Origin: Halomonas sp. Y3
Lineage (GTDB): Bacteria > Pseudomonadota > Gammaproteobacteria > Pseudomonadales > Halomonadaceae
Direction of reading: 5' to 3'
Assembly (NCBI RefSeq): GCF_024137965.1
Contig: NZ_CP099975.1
Location: forward strand, 1,550,001 to 1,614,000
DNA: 64,000 nt
In this document: one piece after another, positions 17,678 to 26,041 of the stretch
Layout: every line of letters begins with the position of its first letter
How positions within the stretch are numbered: position 1 is the stretch's first letter
Notes under the pieces: model-generated
Databases searched by the model: none
The model's input: the letters and a program-made list of their open reading frames with translations, nothing else
What the model was told of the DNA's origin: nothing
Program-made: the position numbers and the translations under genes

Positions 17678-18430
17678 GTGAGTTCTTATCGTCTTTTAGA
17701 AGGTAAAGTGGCAGTTATATCAGGAGTTACCTCTGGCATAGGGAAGGCCTGTGCTGAACTCCTTATTGAGAAAGGCTGCAGGGTGATTGGGATAGGTCGA
17801 CGTGCTGATCGCTTAGATAAATTAAAAGAAGCATGGGGTGCTGAGTCTTTTTCTGGAATTGAGTGTGATCTAGAAGATAGTGAAAGTATACGGAGATTTC
17901 TTGATCAAATACCCAGTGGGTTTAGGCCAGTTAATGTTTTACTAAATAATGCGGGTCTTATCCAAGGGGATGGTCAGCTGACAAGCTTGGATCTGAAACA
18001 GATCGAGACAATGATAAACATAAATGTCAGGGGGCTCGTCTTATTAACTCAAGCTATGGTTGATGAGCTGGAAAAAGATGGGCAAATCGTAAATATTACA
18101 TCTATCGGAGCTCATTATCACTATAGTAATGGCCATGTATATGCTGCGTCGAAGGCATTTGTTGATCATTTCGGGCGTTGCATGCAAGCTGAGCTCATTG
18201 ACAGTCAAATCAGGGTGACAAACATTGCTCCTGGGAAAACTCTAACTGAGTTTTCATTAGTTCAGTTCAATGGTGATCATGAAAAAGCCGAGGCGCAATA
18301 CAAGAACATGTGTCCTCTGTCGCCAGATGACGTGGCCAATGCAGTGTTATGGACACTGAGTCAGCCTACACACGTCAATGTTAACAGAATTGAACTGATG
18401 CCCTCAGGACAGAACCTAAGTTTTAGGTGA
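17678..18430 (+). CDS. SDR-family NAD(P)-dependent oxidoreductase
   Basis: A 250-residue classical short-chain dehydrogenase, GTG start with GGGAGGA upstream. The nucleotide-binding motif is SGVTSGIGKACAE, NNAG is present in VLLNNAGLIQGDG, the catalytic Ser is in VNITSIGAHYHYS and YAASK gives Tyr and Lys. Closest family style is YdfG-like 3-hydroxy acid dehydrogenase. It is the first of six low-GC same-strand genes and overlaps the next by a few bases, so it should supply an oxidation or reduction step in a shared pathway whose substrate is unknown. Confidence 0.85.
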   Translation: MSSYRLLEGKVAVISGVTSGIGKACAELLIEKGCRVIGIGRRADRLDKLKEAWGAESFSGIECDLEDSESIRRFLDQIPSGFRPVNVLLNNAGLIQGDGQLTSLDLKQIETMININVRGLVLLTQAMVDELEKDGQIVNITSIGAHYHYSNGHVYAASKAFVDHFGRCMQAELIDSQIRVTNIAPGKTLTEFSLVQFNGDHEKAEAQYKNMCPLSPDDVANAVLWTLSQPTHVNVNRIELMPSGQNLSFR

Positions 18431-18435
18431 TTGCA

Positions 18436-19635
18436 ATGTTTGAAGAGCTGGAGCAGTTTAGTGTCAGGGGGAAGCTGACGCCTAAAATCATCAGCAAGAA
18501 TATATTGCCTCACGTCGTTTCTGGCACATCTCCCTCAAAGGTTTTAGTTGAGAAGTTGAATATCGAAAATGATATAATAAGGCTTTCTAAGATATATAGG
18601 TCATATCAAGAGCCAAGTGATATGGATGAGGGAAGCCCTAGATATCTTCCATTCTATCGTTACATAAAGACAAAATTCCCGGAATTTGGTTGGAAAGTAA
18701 TGATGAGAAATGAAAAGCCGATGGTGATTCTTGACTTACCATATATAGACCATCGCGAACCATCTCTTCTGAAGCTACTAATTTCTGCAATGAATGGTAA
18801 TACTGAGACAACACCAGCGTTAGCAATTCGCTACCCTCGGTTAAGTGAGCTTCCAACAGGCTTGGTGGCGGATATTGAGCTCGTATTCAAGGATCTATCT
18901 GTTTCCTATTGTGCAAAGCATTTTATTGATGCCTTTACACAGTCCATTCAGGCTGGTCTGAATGGAAAAGAAGTGACGCTAGTCTCTCCTGTTTGCCCTG
19001 ATTATGGGTATGAGAAAAAGGAAGGGAAGTACCGATATACATTTGAAGAACTTGGAGATGGAATAGGATTAGTCGCACAGCGAGTGGTGCGTGCGCTACC
19101 AAAACTAATGGAAGTATTGGTGCGTCACGGAATTAAAACAAATGTGGCTGTAGCTGCAGGTGACTTCGAAGGCTTTGATTCTGCAACCCTTCAGCGAGTT
19201 AGTGAAACCCATGAAACATTTAGAGCAAAAATTGTTTCCAGCCAAAGCAGGATATTGAAAGCCTTAGGAGGGAATGCTGAATCTATTATGATCTCTGATG
19301 AAGTGGGTGGAGAAAAATCATGGGAGAGACTAGTAAACGAAGCAAAGGGAAGATTGAAGGAGGGGGACTATGGGAGTATTGAAATTGGGGATGTCAATAT
19401 ACATGAAATATTGGACTCTAGGATTCCATTATATAGGGAGTGGCATGTTGGAAAAGATAGAAATCAGCTCTTAGATATCTTGCTTCAGCAAGCAGCTGAA
19501 TATTCAGTCATGGGGAAGTTGTTCTCCGAAAGATGGGGAAACCCAATTGTGATCGGGGCTGACCATAACATGATGCAACCATTCTATTGGCTATACAAAA
19601 AAATTCCAGTTGTATATCTCAGTCGGGTGTACTGA
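18436..19635 (+). CDS. Unrecognised 399-residue protein of the low-GC cluster
   Basis: I do not recognise this family. It is soluble, with no signal peptide or membrane helix. A conserved-looking centre reads VTLVSPVCPDYGYEK then FEELGDGIGLVAQRV, followed by AVAAGDFEGFD; the C-terminus has VIGADHNMM. The mix of a CPDYG loop, acidic DFE and a late ADHN segment looks like an enzyme, perhaps a Rossmann-like synthase or transferase. It is translationally coupled: GTG at 18427 overlaps the SDR stop (an ATG follows at 18436), and its TGA overlaps the desaturase ATG. It may be the defining enzyme of the cluster. Confidence 0.6.
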   Translation: MFEELEQFSVRGKLTPKIISKNILPHVVSGTSPSKVLVEKLNIENDIIRLSKIYRSYQEPSDMDEGSPRYLPFYRYIKTKFPEFGWKVMMRNEKPMVILDLPYIDHREPSLLKLLISAMNGNTETTPALAIRYPRLSELPTGLVADIELVFKDLSVSYCAKHFIDAFTQSIQAGLNGKEVTLVSPVCPDYGYEKKEGKYRYTFEELGDGIGLVAQRVVRALPKLMEVLVRHGIKTNVAVAAGDFEGFDSATLQRVSETHETFRAKIVSSQSRILKALGGNAESIMISDEVGGEKSWERLVNEAKGRLKEGDYGSIEIGDVNIHEILDSRIPLYREWHVGKDRNQLLDILLQQAAEYSVMGKLFSERWGNPIVIGADHNMMQPFYWLYKKIPVVYLSRVY

Positions 19636-20855
19636 TGAGTCTTGGTAAGAGTGAAATAGGCAATACTCGCTACTGTAATTATGGATATCAATATAATGTA
19701 AGGGAAGCTTACAAGGGGCTCCCTTTTCAATTTCTATGGACTTGGGTGACAGGAAAAGGGGTTGAGCTAAATGATAGTGAGTTGTCTATTAAAAAATCAA
19801 GATCTAGTGAAGTTTTTTTAGTGTTTCATTTGATATATACATGGGCTTTATTGGCATTGTCTTTTCTACTAGGGGCTGCTGCCCTGACAAATATCTCCCT
19901 CTTTTGGTGGGTCATTCCTATTAGCTGGGTGATTTCAGTTAATAGGCTTAGGAGCTTGCAAGCCACATTTCATTACATGACACACGGCTCTGTTGTCAAA
20001 GATGTAGGAAGGGCCAAGTTGTATTCGTTGATCTTTCTTACCACACCATTGCTGTATGTTTGTTGGGATAGGTATAGAGTAAGTCATGTGAGGGAGCATC
20101 ACCACTTGCGAGTTCTATGCACTGAGACTGATCCGGACCAAGAGTTTATCGCTCAACAAGGCTTTCGATTGGGAATGCCAGAGCGTGAATATTGGCTTAA
20201 GGTGTGGTTGACTCCATTAAGGCCTGACTATCTTGTAGAAGAGTGGTGGGGGCTGATAAAAGATAATTTTATATATCCTAGTCGTACAGAGGTCGTATAT
20301 AGAGCTACTTTCTGGGGCTTGATTATAGCTATTGTGAGCTTTCTTGGCATATGGTTGGAATTCTGTTTGCTATTCTTAGTGCCGAGATTGATCATGTTTC
20401 CTCATTCTATGTGGCTGCAACTGATCACAGAACACCTTTGGTTTTACCAAAAAGGAAATCATCAGACTAGAAAGGAGCTTTATGGAAATTTAACCTGGGG
20501 CAGGTTTCAAGGTAGACCTGTGCCTGAAACAGGGATATTTAAAAAATTTGAATGGGTTGTTAAGATATTTATTCTGGATGTTCCGGTAAGGCTATATATA
20601 TACCCTCAGGACCTGCCAAACCATGACTTTCATCATCGCATGCCATCAGTAAGCTATAAAAATATTGCTGATGTTAGGGCCTCATATGAGCTGAAACCCA
20701 GTGATTATGGCCCAATGTTAGAGGTGTGGGGGTTTATGTCAACGCTATACATGATAAGGGATCATCTCTGTCGAGGTTTAACTACTCCATTCAGGTTAAG
20801 CATTGACGGTGCTGACGTTGTTAATGTACAAGGAGAGAGGAAATGCAGCAGTTAA
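19635..20855 (+). CDS. Membrane fatty-acid-desaturase-superfamily di-iron enzyme
   Basis: A 406-residue membrane protein with the three histidine boxes of the desaturase/hydroxylase superfamily: HYMTH (113-117), HVREHHH (151-157) and HDFHH near residue 335. Hydrophobic pairs at about 60-100, 125-145 and 230-265 anchor it. It should use O2 and two iron atoms to desaturate or hydroxylate an alkyl chain or a small molecule. The ATG at 19635 overlaps the preceding TGA; an upstream in-frame ATG would overlap that gene by 48 bases. Its 3' end overlaps the next gene by 13 bases. Confidence 0.85.
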   Translation: MSLGKSEIGNTRYCNYGYQYNVREAYKGLPFQFLWTWVTGKGVELNDSELSIKKSRSSEVFLVFHLIYTWALLALSFLLGAAALTNISLFWWVIPISWVISVNRLRSLQATFHYMTHGSVVKDVGRAKLYSLIFLTTPLLYVCWDRYRVSHVREHHHLRVLCTETDPDQEFIAQQGFRLGMPEREYWLKVWLTPLRPDYLVEEWWGLIKDNFIYPSRTEVVYRATFWGLIIAIVSFLGIWLEFCLLFLVPRLIMFPHSMWLQLITEHLWFYQKGNHQTRKELYGNLTWGRFQGRPVPETGIFKKFEWVVKIFILDVPVRLYIYPQDLPNHDFHHRMPSVSYKNIADVRASYELKPSDYGPMLEVWGFMSTLYMIRDHLCRGLTTPFRLSIDGADVVNVQGERKCSS

Positions 20856-21466
20856 TTGAAAAATCAAGATTTGGCCTAGCTTCAAAAGCATTTTTTGAGA
20901 TGTCAGCCAAAGACATACTGGATGATGAAGAGCTGGGTTATTTAGAACGTTCGTGTGACGAAATACCTAAGGAAATAATAGAAATAGGTGATGTTGGGGA
21001 GAGTAATCGTCTTGCCGTTGGACGGTTTATGGAGGATAAGAAGGGTGAAGTTCCTGTGTATAGGAATGACCCAGTAGGAAAGGCGGTGGTAGATATTTTA
21101 TCATCTGGTAAGTGTAAAGAATTTTTCTCTGGGATTATGGGTGGCGAGTATTTCATTCGCCGTTGTCAATCCAATATCTTGGATGAAGGTTGTTTCATTG
21201 GAAAGCATATAGACACGTATAGTAATTTTGAGTATAAGTATTCCGTGGTTGTCCAGTTTGGAAAAGACTATGAAGGAGGAGAGTTCTTCGTAGACTACGA
21301 GGGGAAAGAATACGTTACCAAGACATCTTATTTGGACGTTCTGGTTAATAAGTGTGAGGTCCCCCATGGGGTTCGCGCCGTGACTGAAGGAAAGCGTACC
21401 AGTTTAGTGTTTTTTCTAAGTAAATCTCCTTTGGGTCAGGCGAACTTGATTAATAAACAAATTTGA
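20843..21466 (+). CDS. 2-oxoglutarate/Fe(II)-dependent oxygenase
   Basis: A 207-residue protein with the facial triad H122-x-D124 (KHIDTYSN) and H175 (CEVPHGV), and R185 (GKRTSLVF), the 2OG anchor, ten residues after the distal His. This matches the prolyl-4-hydroxylase-like 2OG oxygenases. It would hydroxylate or otherwise oxidise a product of the cluster. It overlaps the desaturase gene and is preceded by AGGAGAGAGG. The substrate is not inferable. Confidence 0.85.
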   Translation: MQQLIEKSRFGLASKAFFEMSAKDILDDEELGYLERSCDEIPKEIIEIGDVGESNRLAVGRFMEDKKGEVPVYRNDPVGKAVVDILSSGKCKEFFSGIMGGEYFIRRCQSNILDEGCFIGKHIDTYSNFEYKYSVVVQFGKDYEGGEFFVDYEGKEYVTKTSYLDVLVNKCEVPHGVRAVTEGKRTSLVFFLSKSPLGQANLINKQI

Positions 21467-21522
21467 TCATTGCAATCTATTCAGCCAGCTATGGCTGGCT
21501 GAACCACTGTAAGGCATAAGAA

Positions 21523-22422
21523 ATGTCCATATCTAATACGCAACAAATAAGTCCAGATAACAGCCAGGACGTCCAAGCTTACCTGTTAGGTTTTATCTCT
21601 GTTGCAGCTTTTGCAATGACTCTGCCGGCAGCTAAAGCGTTGGTAGGACAACTTGGGTCGATAGAGATAGGTATATTTCGTTCGGTTTTAGCTGCAATCC
21701 CAGCGGTTTTAATTCTCATATTTTCAAAGGCGAAAATCCCGAGTTTTTCTCAGATAAAACGTCTGTTCTTAACATCTCTGGGTATAGTATATGGATTTCC
21801 TATACTAACTGCACTAGGGATGCAGTATGTGCCGGTTAGCCATGGAGGCGTAATGTTGGCAGCATTGCCGCTGTCTACTGCAATATTTGGTACTCTGATT
21901 ACTGGTACTCGTCCCTCTTATAAATTCTGGGTGGTTGCGGTGCTAGGGTTTTTAGTGGTCTTTTTATACTCAGTAGTATACTCTGGTGCAACTGGTGTAT
22001 ATCTTGGAGATATCGCTCTTCTTGGTGCTGTTGTTTTAGCTGGATTTGGGTATGCCCAGGGTGGGGCTCTTTCCTCTGAAATGTCTGGATGGAAGGTTAT
22101 GTGCTGGACGCTGGTTATCAGTCTTCCAATTTTGTTACCTGTTAGTATTTATATTTACGACAATGAGGCTTTTATATCGCTCTCTGTCAACGGAATGATG
22201 GCGCTAGGATTCCTTGCATTCATCAATTCCCTTCTTGGATTTTTCTCTTGGAATAGAGCATTAGCATTAGGAGGAATACAGCGCATTAGTCAATTGCAGC
22301 TATTGCAGCCATTTATCACTTTTGTCTTCGCCATCGTCTTGATGGGGGAGTCATGGGACTGGGTTACGGCTATAGTTTGTGTAGTTGTGGTTGGATTGGT
22401 TTATATATCTAAGAGAGTTTAG
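21523..22422 (+). CDS. EamA/DMT-superfamily transporter
   Basis: A 299-residue ten-helix protein with two EamA repeats (first LPAAKALVGQLGSIEIGIFR, second FINSLLGFFSWNRALALGG). Such proteins usually export amino acids or small metabolites from the cytoplasm. Its place between oxidases and an aminotransferase suggests that it exports the cluster product or takes in a precursor. A hairpin-like CAGCCAGCTATGGCTGGCTG at 21481-21500 sits in the gap before it and may attenuate transcription from the upstream genes. Confidence 0.82.
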   Translation: MSISNTQQISPDNSQDVQAYLLGFISVAAFAMTLPAAKALVGQLGSIEIGIFRSVLAAIPAVLILIFSKAKIPSFSQIKRLFLTSLGIVYGFPILTALGMQYVPVSHGGVMLAALPLSTAIFGTLITGTRPSYKFWVVAVLGFLVVFLYSVVYSGATGVYLGDIALLGAVVLAGFGYAQGGALSSEMSGWKVMCWTLVISLPILLPVSIYIYDNEAFISLSVNGMMALGFLAFINSLLGFFSWNRALALGGIQRISQLQLLQPFITFVFAIVLMGESWDWVTAIVCVVVVGLVYISKRV

Positions 22423-22517
22423 TTTAAGGTATTCGGCTGGTAATTTCTTTACCACTGGCTAAATTATTTTAGTGTTATTGTGAGCCGCATATTAATACTT
22501 TATGGTTGAAAAATCAC

Positions 22518-23714
22518 ATGAGAATTGCACCAAAAGTAGACCATCTTAGTGACATATTACCAGATGAACCCCTTCTCATGATGGGAGCTGGGCCTGTACC
22601 AATTCCAAATTCGGTTTCTTCGGCAAATGGTATTGTCATCAACCATCTTGGTGATGCGATGTCACGTGTCATAGAGCAAATTAAGGTGATGGGACGATAC
22701 ATTTTTCAAACTGATTCTCCATGGCTGATGGGCGTCGCTGGACCTGGGTCTGCAGCAATGGAAATGGCTGTGTCTAATCTTATATGGCCAGGCACGAAAG
22801 TATTGTGTGTATGTAATGGTTTTTTTAGTAAAAGACTTGCGGAAATGTCTCGTCGTGTCGGAGGAGTGGTTGAAATAATTACAGTTCCTGAAGGGGAGGG
22901 GGTAAATCCTGATGTCATATCTAAAAAGCTAGAAATCTTTAATCCCGATATTTTGACTATAGTGCAGGGGGAAACTTCTCATACAACTCATAATACTGAT
23001 TTAGGTGAGGTGTCAAAGCTGGCTGGACAGATAGGGTGTTTGGTGATAGTTGATGCAGTATGTACACTCAGTACCATGGAGCTACCCATGGATGCATGGG
23101 GAGTAGATGCGGTGATAACTGGGGGGCAAAAAGGGCTAAGCTCTATTCCTGGTGTATCATTAGTCGCTTTCTCAGAGTGTGCATGGCGACGAGTTGAATC
23201 TCGTAGAGCTCCGATGGTACACTGGACCTTAGATGCTAAGTTAGCCACTAAATTCTGGCATGATGCATCCTACCACTATACTGCGCCGGTCTCGGGATTG
23301 TTAGCATTACACGAGGCTATGCGCTTAGTATGTCATGAAACACTTGAGTTGCGTTTTGAACGTCATCGAGTTAGTAGCCAAGCATTGCAGTCAGGAATTG
23401 AAGCTCTTGGTCTTAGGCTATACGTGCCTAAAGCATATAGGCTAAACTCTGTGGTTGGAGTGAAACTTCCTCAAAATATAGAAGCGAAAACCGTTTGTGC
23501 TCATATCGCCAAGAGGCATAGAGTGGAAATTGCGGGATCCTTTGGGCCTCCTATTATTAGAATTGGTCAAATGGGTGAGCAGTGCCGTGCTCATAATTTG
23601 TTTCGTACTCTGCATGCGCTGGGCTCTACATTTAATGAGTTGGGTTGTGATTTGAATGTTCCGGAAGGAATGGCCCAACTTGAGAACTACTTACTGAAGA
23701 GCGATTTTGCTTGA
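22518..23714 (+). CDS. Class V PLP aminotransferase (serine-pyruvate / alanine-glyoxylate type)
   Basis: A 398-residue fold-type I enzyme: GPVPIPNSV at the N-terminus, VDAVCTLSTMELPMD with the cofactor aspartate, and the Schiff-base lysine in TGGQKGLSSIPGVSLVAFS. It resembles alanine-glyoxylate, serine-glyoxylate and pyridoxamine-pyruvate transaminases. Start chosen at ATG 22518; a TTG at 22506 would add four residues, and neither has a strong Shine-Dalgarno. It closes the cluster and would add or remove an amino group. The following 350 bases hold a transposase remnant. Confidence 0.82.
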   Translation: MRIAPKVDHLSDILPDEPLLMMGAGPVPIPNSVSSANGIVINHLGDAMSRVIEQIKVMGRYIFQTDSPWLMGVAGPGSAAMEMAVSNLIWPGTKVLCVCNGFFSKRLAEMSRRVGGVVEIITVPEGEGVNPDVISKKLEIFNPDILTIVQGETSHTTHNTDLGEVSKLAGQIGCLVIVDAVCTLSTMELPMDAWGVDAVITGGQKGLSSIPGVSLVAFSECAWRRVESRRAPMVHWTLDAKLATKFWHDASYHYTAPVSGLLALHEAMRLVCHETLELRFERHRVSSQALQSGIEALGLRLYVPKAYRLNSVVGVKLPQNIEAKTVCAHIAKRHRVEIAGSFGPPIIRIGQMGEQCRAHNLFRTLHALGSTFNELGCDLNVPEGMAQLENYLLKSDFA

Positions 23715-24029
23715 ACTCTTTGTGTAGGTGAAGAGTGTACAGTGACAGTATTCACCTGACACAAGCCCCGTGGGCTCTCTATAGTTAAGCAGTGTTTTCT
23801 GCCATTTTCCTGGTTCTTTCTCCGTCGCTTTGGGGAGTCCTTTCTTGAAGAAGGCATCGGGTGTCATCCCCTTCATGTTGCGGCCTTGGTGGGGGGTGGC
23901 AGGGAGGAAACATTTTACCCCACCGATGGCTGCCAGGCAGATGTGGCGGGATTTATGCAGCGTTTCCCTAGAGTAGAGAAGGCATTTGTTTCCCTCAAAG
24001 CCAAACATCTTTTCCGTCACGAAATGCAC
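23691..24029 (-). pseudogene. Possible C-terminal transposase remnant (IS3/IS481-like)
   Basis: The minus-strand frame contains PHQGRNMKGMTPDAFFKKGLPK, which resembles the ...HQGxxxxGxTPxxxF end of rve-type transposases that follows the catalytic Glu. The sequence before it does not look like a transposase core, so only a tail survives, perhaps frameshifted. It lies between the aminotransferase and the MocR gene. Confidence 0.4.
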
Positions 24030-24081
24030 TAAGCTTTAGAGAGCTATGATCGGAGAAAAATGGGTGACAATATAAAAGTCC

Positions 24082-25479
24082 TTACAATGGTCGCCACGTC
24101 AGAGAGCGGGGTTCCTGCAATGTATCATGAATTATATCAAGAGCCTTCGCTAACACTTTTCTACTAGAAGCAGCGCCTAAGCTTAACCGTACGGCCTGAG
24201 GCGCTGGTTCGCTCCCCACACAGAATGGTTCCGCTCCCGTTATACGGACATTTCGCTGCTCTAAAGTTGCGGTTAATGCCGAGGCGCGCACACCATCTGG
24301 CAATGGCAGCCAGAGGTTATTGCCGTGCGAACACCCTGTAGGGAAATATTTAGACAAGCGTTCTCGTGCCATACCCTGTCGCACGGACTGCTCTAATGTT
24401 TGCCAAGAAATTAGCTTATCTGCTTCCTCTCCTTCCACCCAGCGACAAACCGCTTCTACCATCAATGGAGGAACCATCCAGTTTTGAGCGCGTACAGCTG
24501 CGCTTAAACGCTCATGCATGGCTTTGGGAACCACCAGAGCTCCAACTCGCAACCCTCCTGCTAGCACTTTTGCTGTGCTGAAGATAAATAGAGTTCGATC
24601 TGGTGCCAACTTGTATATAGGAGTTCCGCAGTCTGCTTGTGGTAGATACTGCACCCCGTCTTCGATAATCCAAAACTCGTGACGATTAGCCAGCTCCGCT
24701 AATTGTTTCCGTTTTTCTTCACTGAGTGCTATCCCTGTAGGGTTGTTTTGATCAGGAGTAACATAAACTAATCGCGGAGGCTGCTGCGTACAGAGGCGCC
24801 TCAGTGCATCAATATCCATGCCGTCAGGCTCTAATGGGACTCCCATTGTTTTTAGATGTGCTTGGCGTGCTGCACCTATAAGGCCAGGATAAGTGAGAGA
24901 GTCGGCAACGATCCTCTCCCCGGGGCGGGTTAATGCTCGCAATGCTAGATCTATTCCATGCTGCCCACCCTGTGTCATTACTAAGGCCTCAGCCTCTACA
25001 GGCATTCCGAGTCTTGCCATCCAATCAGCAAAGCGAGCGCGGTAGAGGTGCACGCTTCGCTCGGGATGATACTCCACGGCCCGTCGTAATATAGTCTCGT
25101 CGCAAGAAATTTCACTCAGAATACGACCCAGTTCTGTAGCTCTTAAAGGGTGAGGTGGAGGTAGGCTTAAGCTAAGGTCAATTAAGCCGTCTTCACTGTC
25201 TGTAGGCGCCGCTAGGAAGCTCGGCGGCTCTTTGGCATCAGAATTACAGACATACGTCCCGCTCCCCATCCGACCAGCAACCCACCCCTGTCGTTCAGCC
25301 TCAGCATATGCGCGCGTAACGGTGCCCACTGTCACCCCCAGTTGCTCTGCTAAACGACGTTGAGGTGGAAGTCTCTGTCCTGGTGACAGTTCTCCTGCTT
25401 GTACAGCCTGCGCAATAGCATCGCTGATTGCACGGTAGAGAGCTCCTTTCCCATCTAGGGCTGGAATCCAAATTGACAT
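24082..25479 (-). CDS. MocR-type GntR/aminotransferase fusion regulator
   Basis: A 465-residue regulator: GntR winged helix at about 10-80 (LPPQRRLAEQLGVTVGTVTRAYAEAERQGWV) joined to an aminotransferase fold I domain (VTPDQNNPTG, EDGVQYLPQ, and STAKVLAGGLRVGAL with the PLP lysine). MocR proteins bind PLP or an aldimine and control a neighbouring, usually divergent, gene. Here the divergent neighbour is missing: 130 bases upstream the DNA changes to the truncated permease. Base composition is nearer to the host than the plus-strand cluster. ATG at 25479 is used; a longer frame starts at 25563. Confidence 0.88.
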   Translation of the reverse strand: MSIWIPALDGKGALYRAISDAIAQAVQAGELSPGQRLPPQRRLAEQLGVTVGTVTRAYAEAERQGWVAGRMGSGTYVCNSDAKEPPSFLAAPTDSEDGLIDLSLSLPPPHPLRATELGRILSEISCDETILRRAVEYHPERSVHLYRARFADWMARLGMPVEAEALVMTQGGQHGIDLALRALTRPGERIVADSLTYPGLIGAARQAHLKTMGVPLEPDGMDIDALRRLCTQQPPRLVYVTPDQNNPTGIALSEEKRKQLAELANRHEFWIIEDGVQYLPQADCGTPIYKLAPDRTLFIFSTAKVLAGGLRVGALVVPKAMHERLSAAVRAQNWMVPPLMVEAVCRWVEGEEADKLISWQTLEQSVRQGMARERLSKYFPTGCSHGNNLWLPLPDGVRASALTATLEQRNVRITGAEPFCVGSEPAPQAVRLSLGAASSRKVLAKALDIIHDTLQEPRSLTWRPL

Positions 25480-25528
25480 GGGTACAATGCTCCTTTTCCT
25501 ATAGATCACAACCATGACAATGACACAC

Positions 25529-25544
25529 TGTATTGGCCAGTACA
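25529..25544. promoter_or_regulatory. Candidate MocR operator
   Basis: TGTATTGGCCAGTACA is a near-perfect 16-bp palindrome (two mismatched positions) 50 bases upstream of the MocR start, the usual place for an autoregulatory and divergent-promoter site. CAAACGCTG-like IS-end sequence (GGAAACGCTGCACAAAT, about 25569) follows it. Confidence 0.5.
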
Positions 25545-25611
25545 AAGCTCTCCAGAGGCGCATCTAAGGAAACGCTGCACAAATCCTGCCGGAGCTGCCT
25601 CGCAGCGACCG

Positions 25612-25922
25612 GCAGGGTCCCGGAGACCGAGGCCATGCCGAAGGCCACCGGCTTGGGGGCGCTGGGCCCCAGGTAGCGCATCACCGCGCCCTGGCTCAGG
25701 TAGGTGGCCATGGCGCCGGCGATCACGAAGGCCGGGAGCAGGCAGAGGATCACGTGCTCCTGGGCGTACCAGTGGGTCAGCCGGATGCCCTCCAGCACGG
25801 CGTTGTCGAAGCGCGCCGTGCCGGCGGGCATGAAGTAGATCAGCAGGAAGATCCCCACCACGGCACCCAGCCAGCGGACCTGCTCGGGGTTCTCCCGGGC
25901 CATGGCCAGCAGGCGGCGGGGG
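25612..25922. repeat. 311-bp direct repeat, copy 2
   Basis: Partner of 15361-15671; both begin at GCAGGGTCCCGGAGACC and end within the GGCGGCGGGGG tract. Confidence 0.9.
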
Positions 25923-25948
25923 ACGGGAAGGGAGTTGGGATCTGACAT
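25612..25948 (-). pseudogene. Truncated second copy of the COG0701 permease (N-terminal 112 residues)
   Basis: The frame starts MSDPNSLPVPRRLLAMAREN and matches the intact permease through GMASVSGTL, then is cut at 25612 and continues into unrelated codons. Only the first three helices remain, so it cannot be functional. Bases 25612-25922 are nearly identical to 15361-15671, but the first ten codons differ, showing that the two 5' ends come from different alleles or loci. Confidence 0.88.
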
Positions 25949-25986
25949 GGCAGGGGTCCTGGCCAGGGGAAAATATCACGCCCAGT

Positions 25987-26006
25987 GTATGCGGAAATCC
26001 ATATAT
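25987..26006. promoter_or_regulatory. ArsR-like operator before the truncated permease
   Basis: GTATGCGGAAATCCATATAT is identical at 18 of 20 positions to the reverse complement of the dyad before acr3 (28726-28745), and both are followed on the plus strand by CTTAC. It sits 39 bases upstream of the permease-fragment start, in a promoter position. Confidence 0.6.
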
Positions 26007-26041
26007 CTTACAGGTCCCTCTTGCCGCCGGGATGACGCCGG

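Noticed and set aside
18436..19635. Isocyanide synthase (PvcA/DIT1) or cyclodipeptide synthase
   Set aside because: I compared the visible motifs with what I know of both families and found no convincing match.
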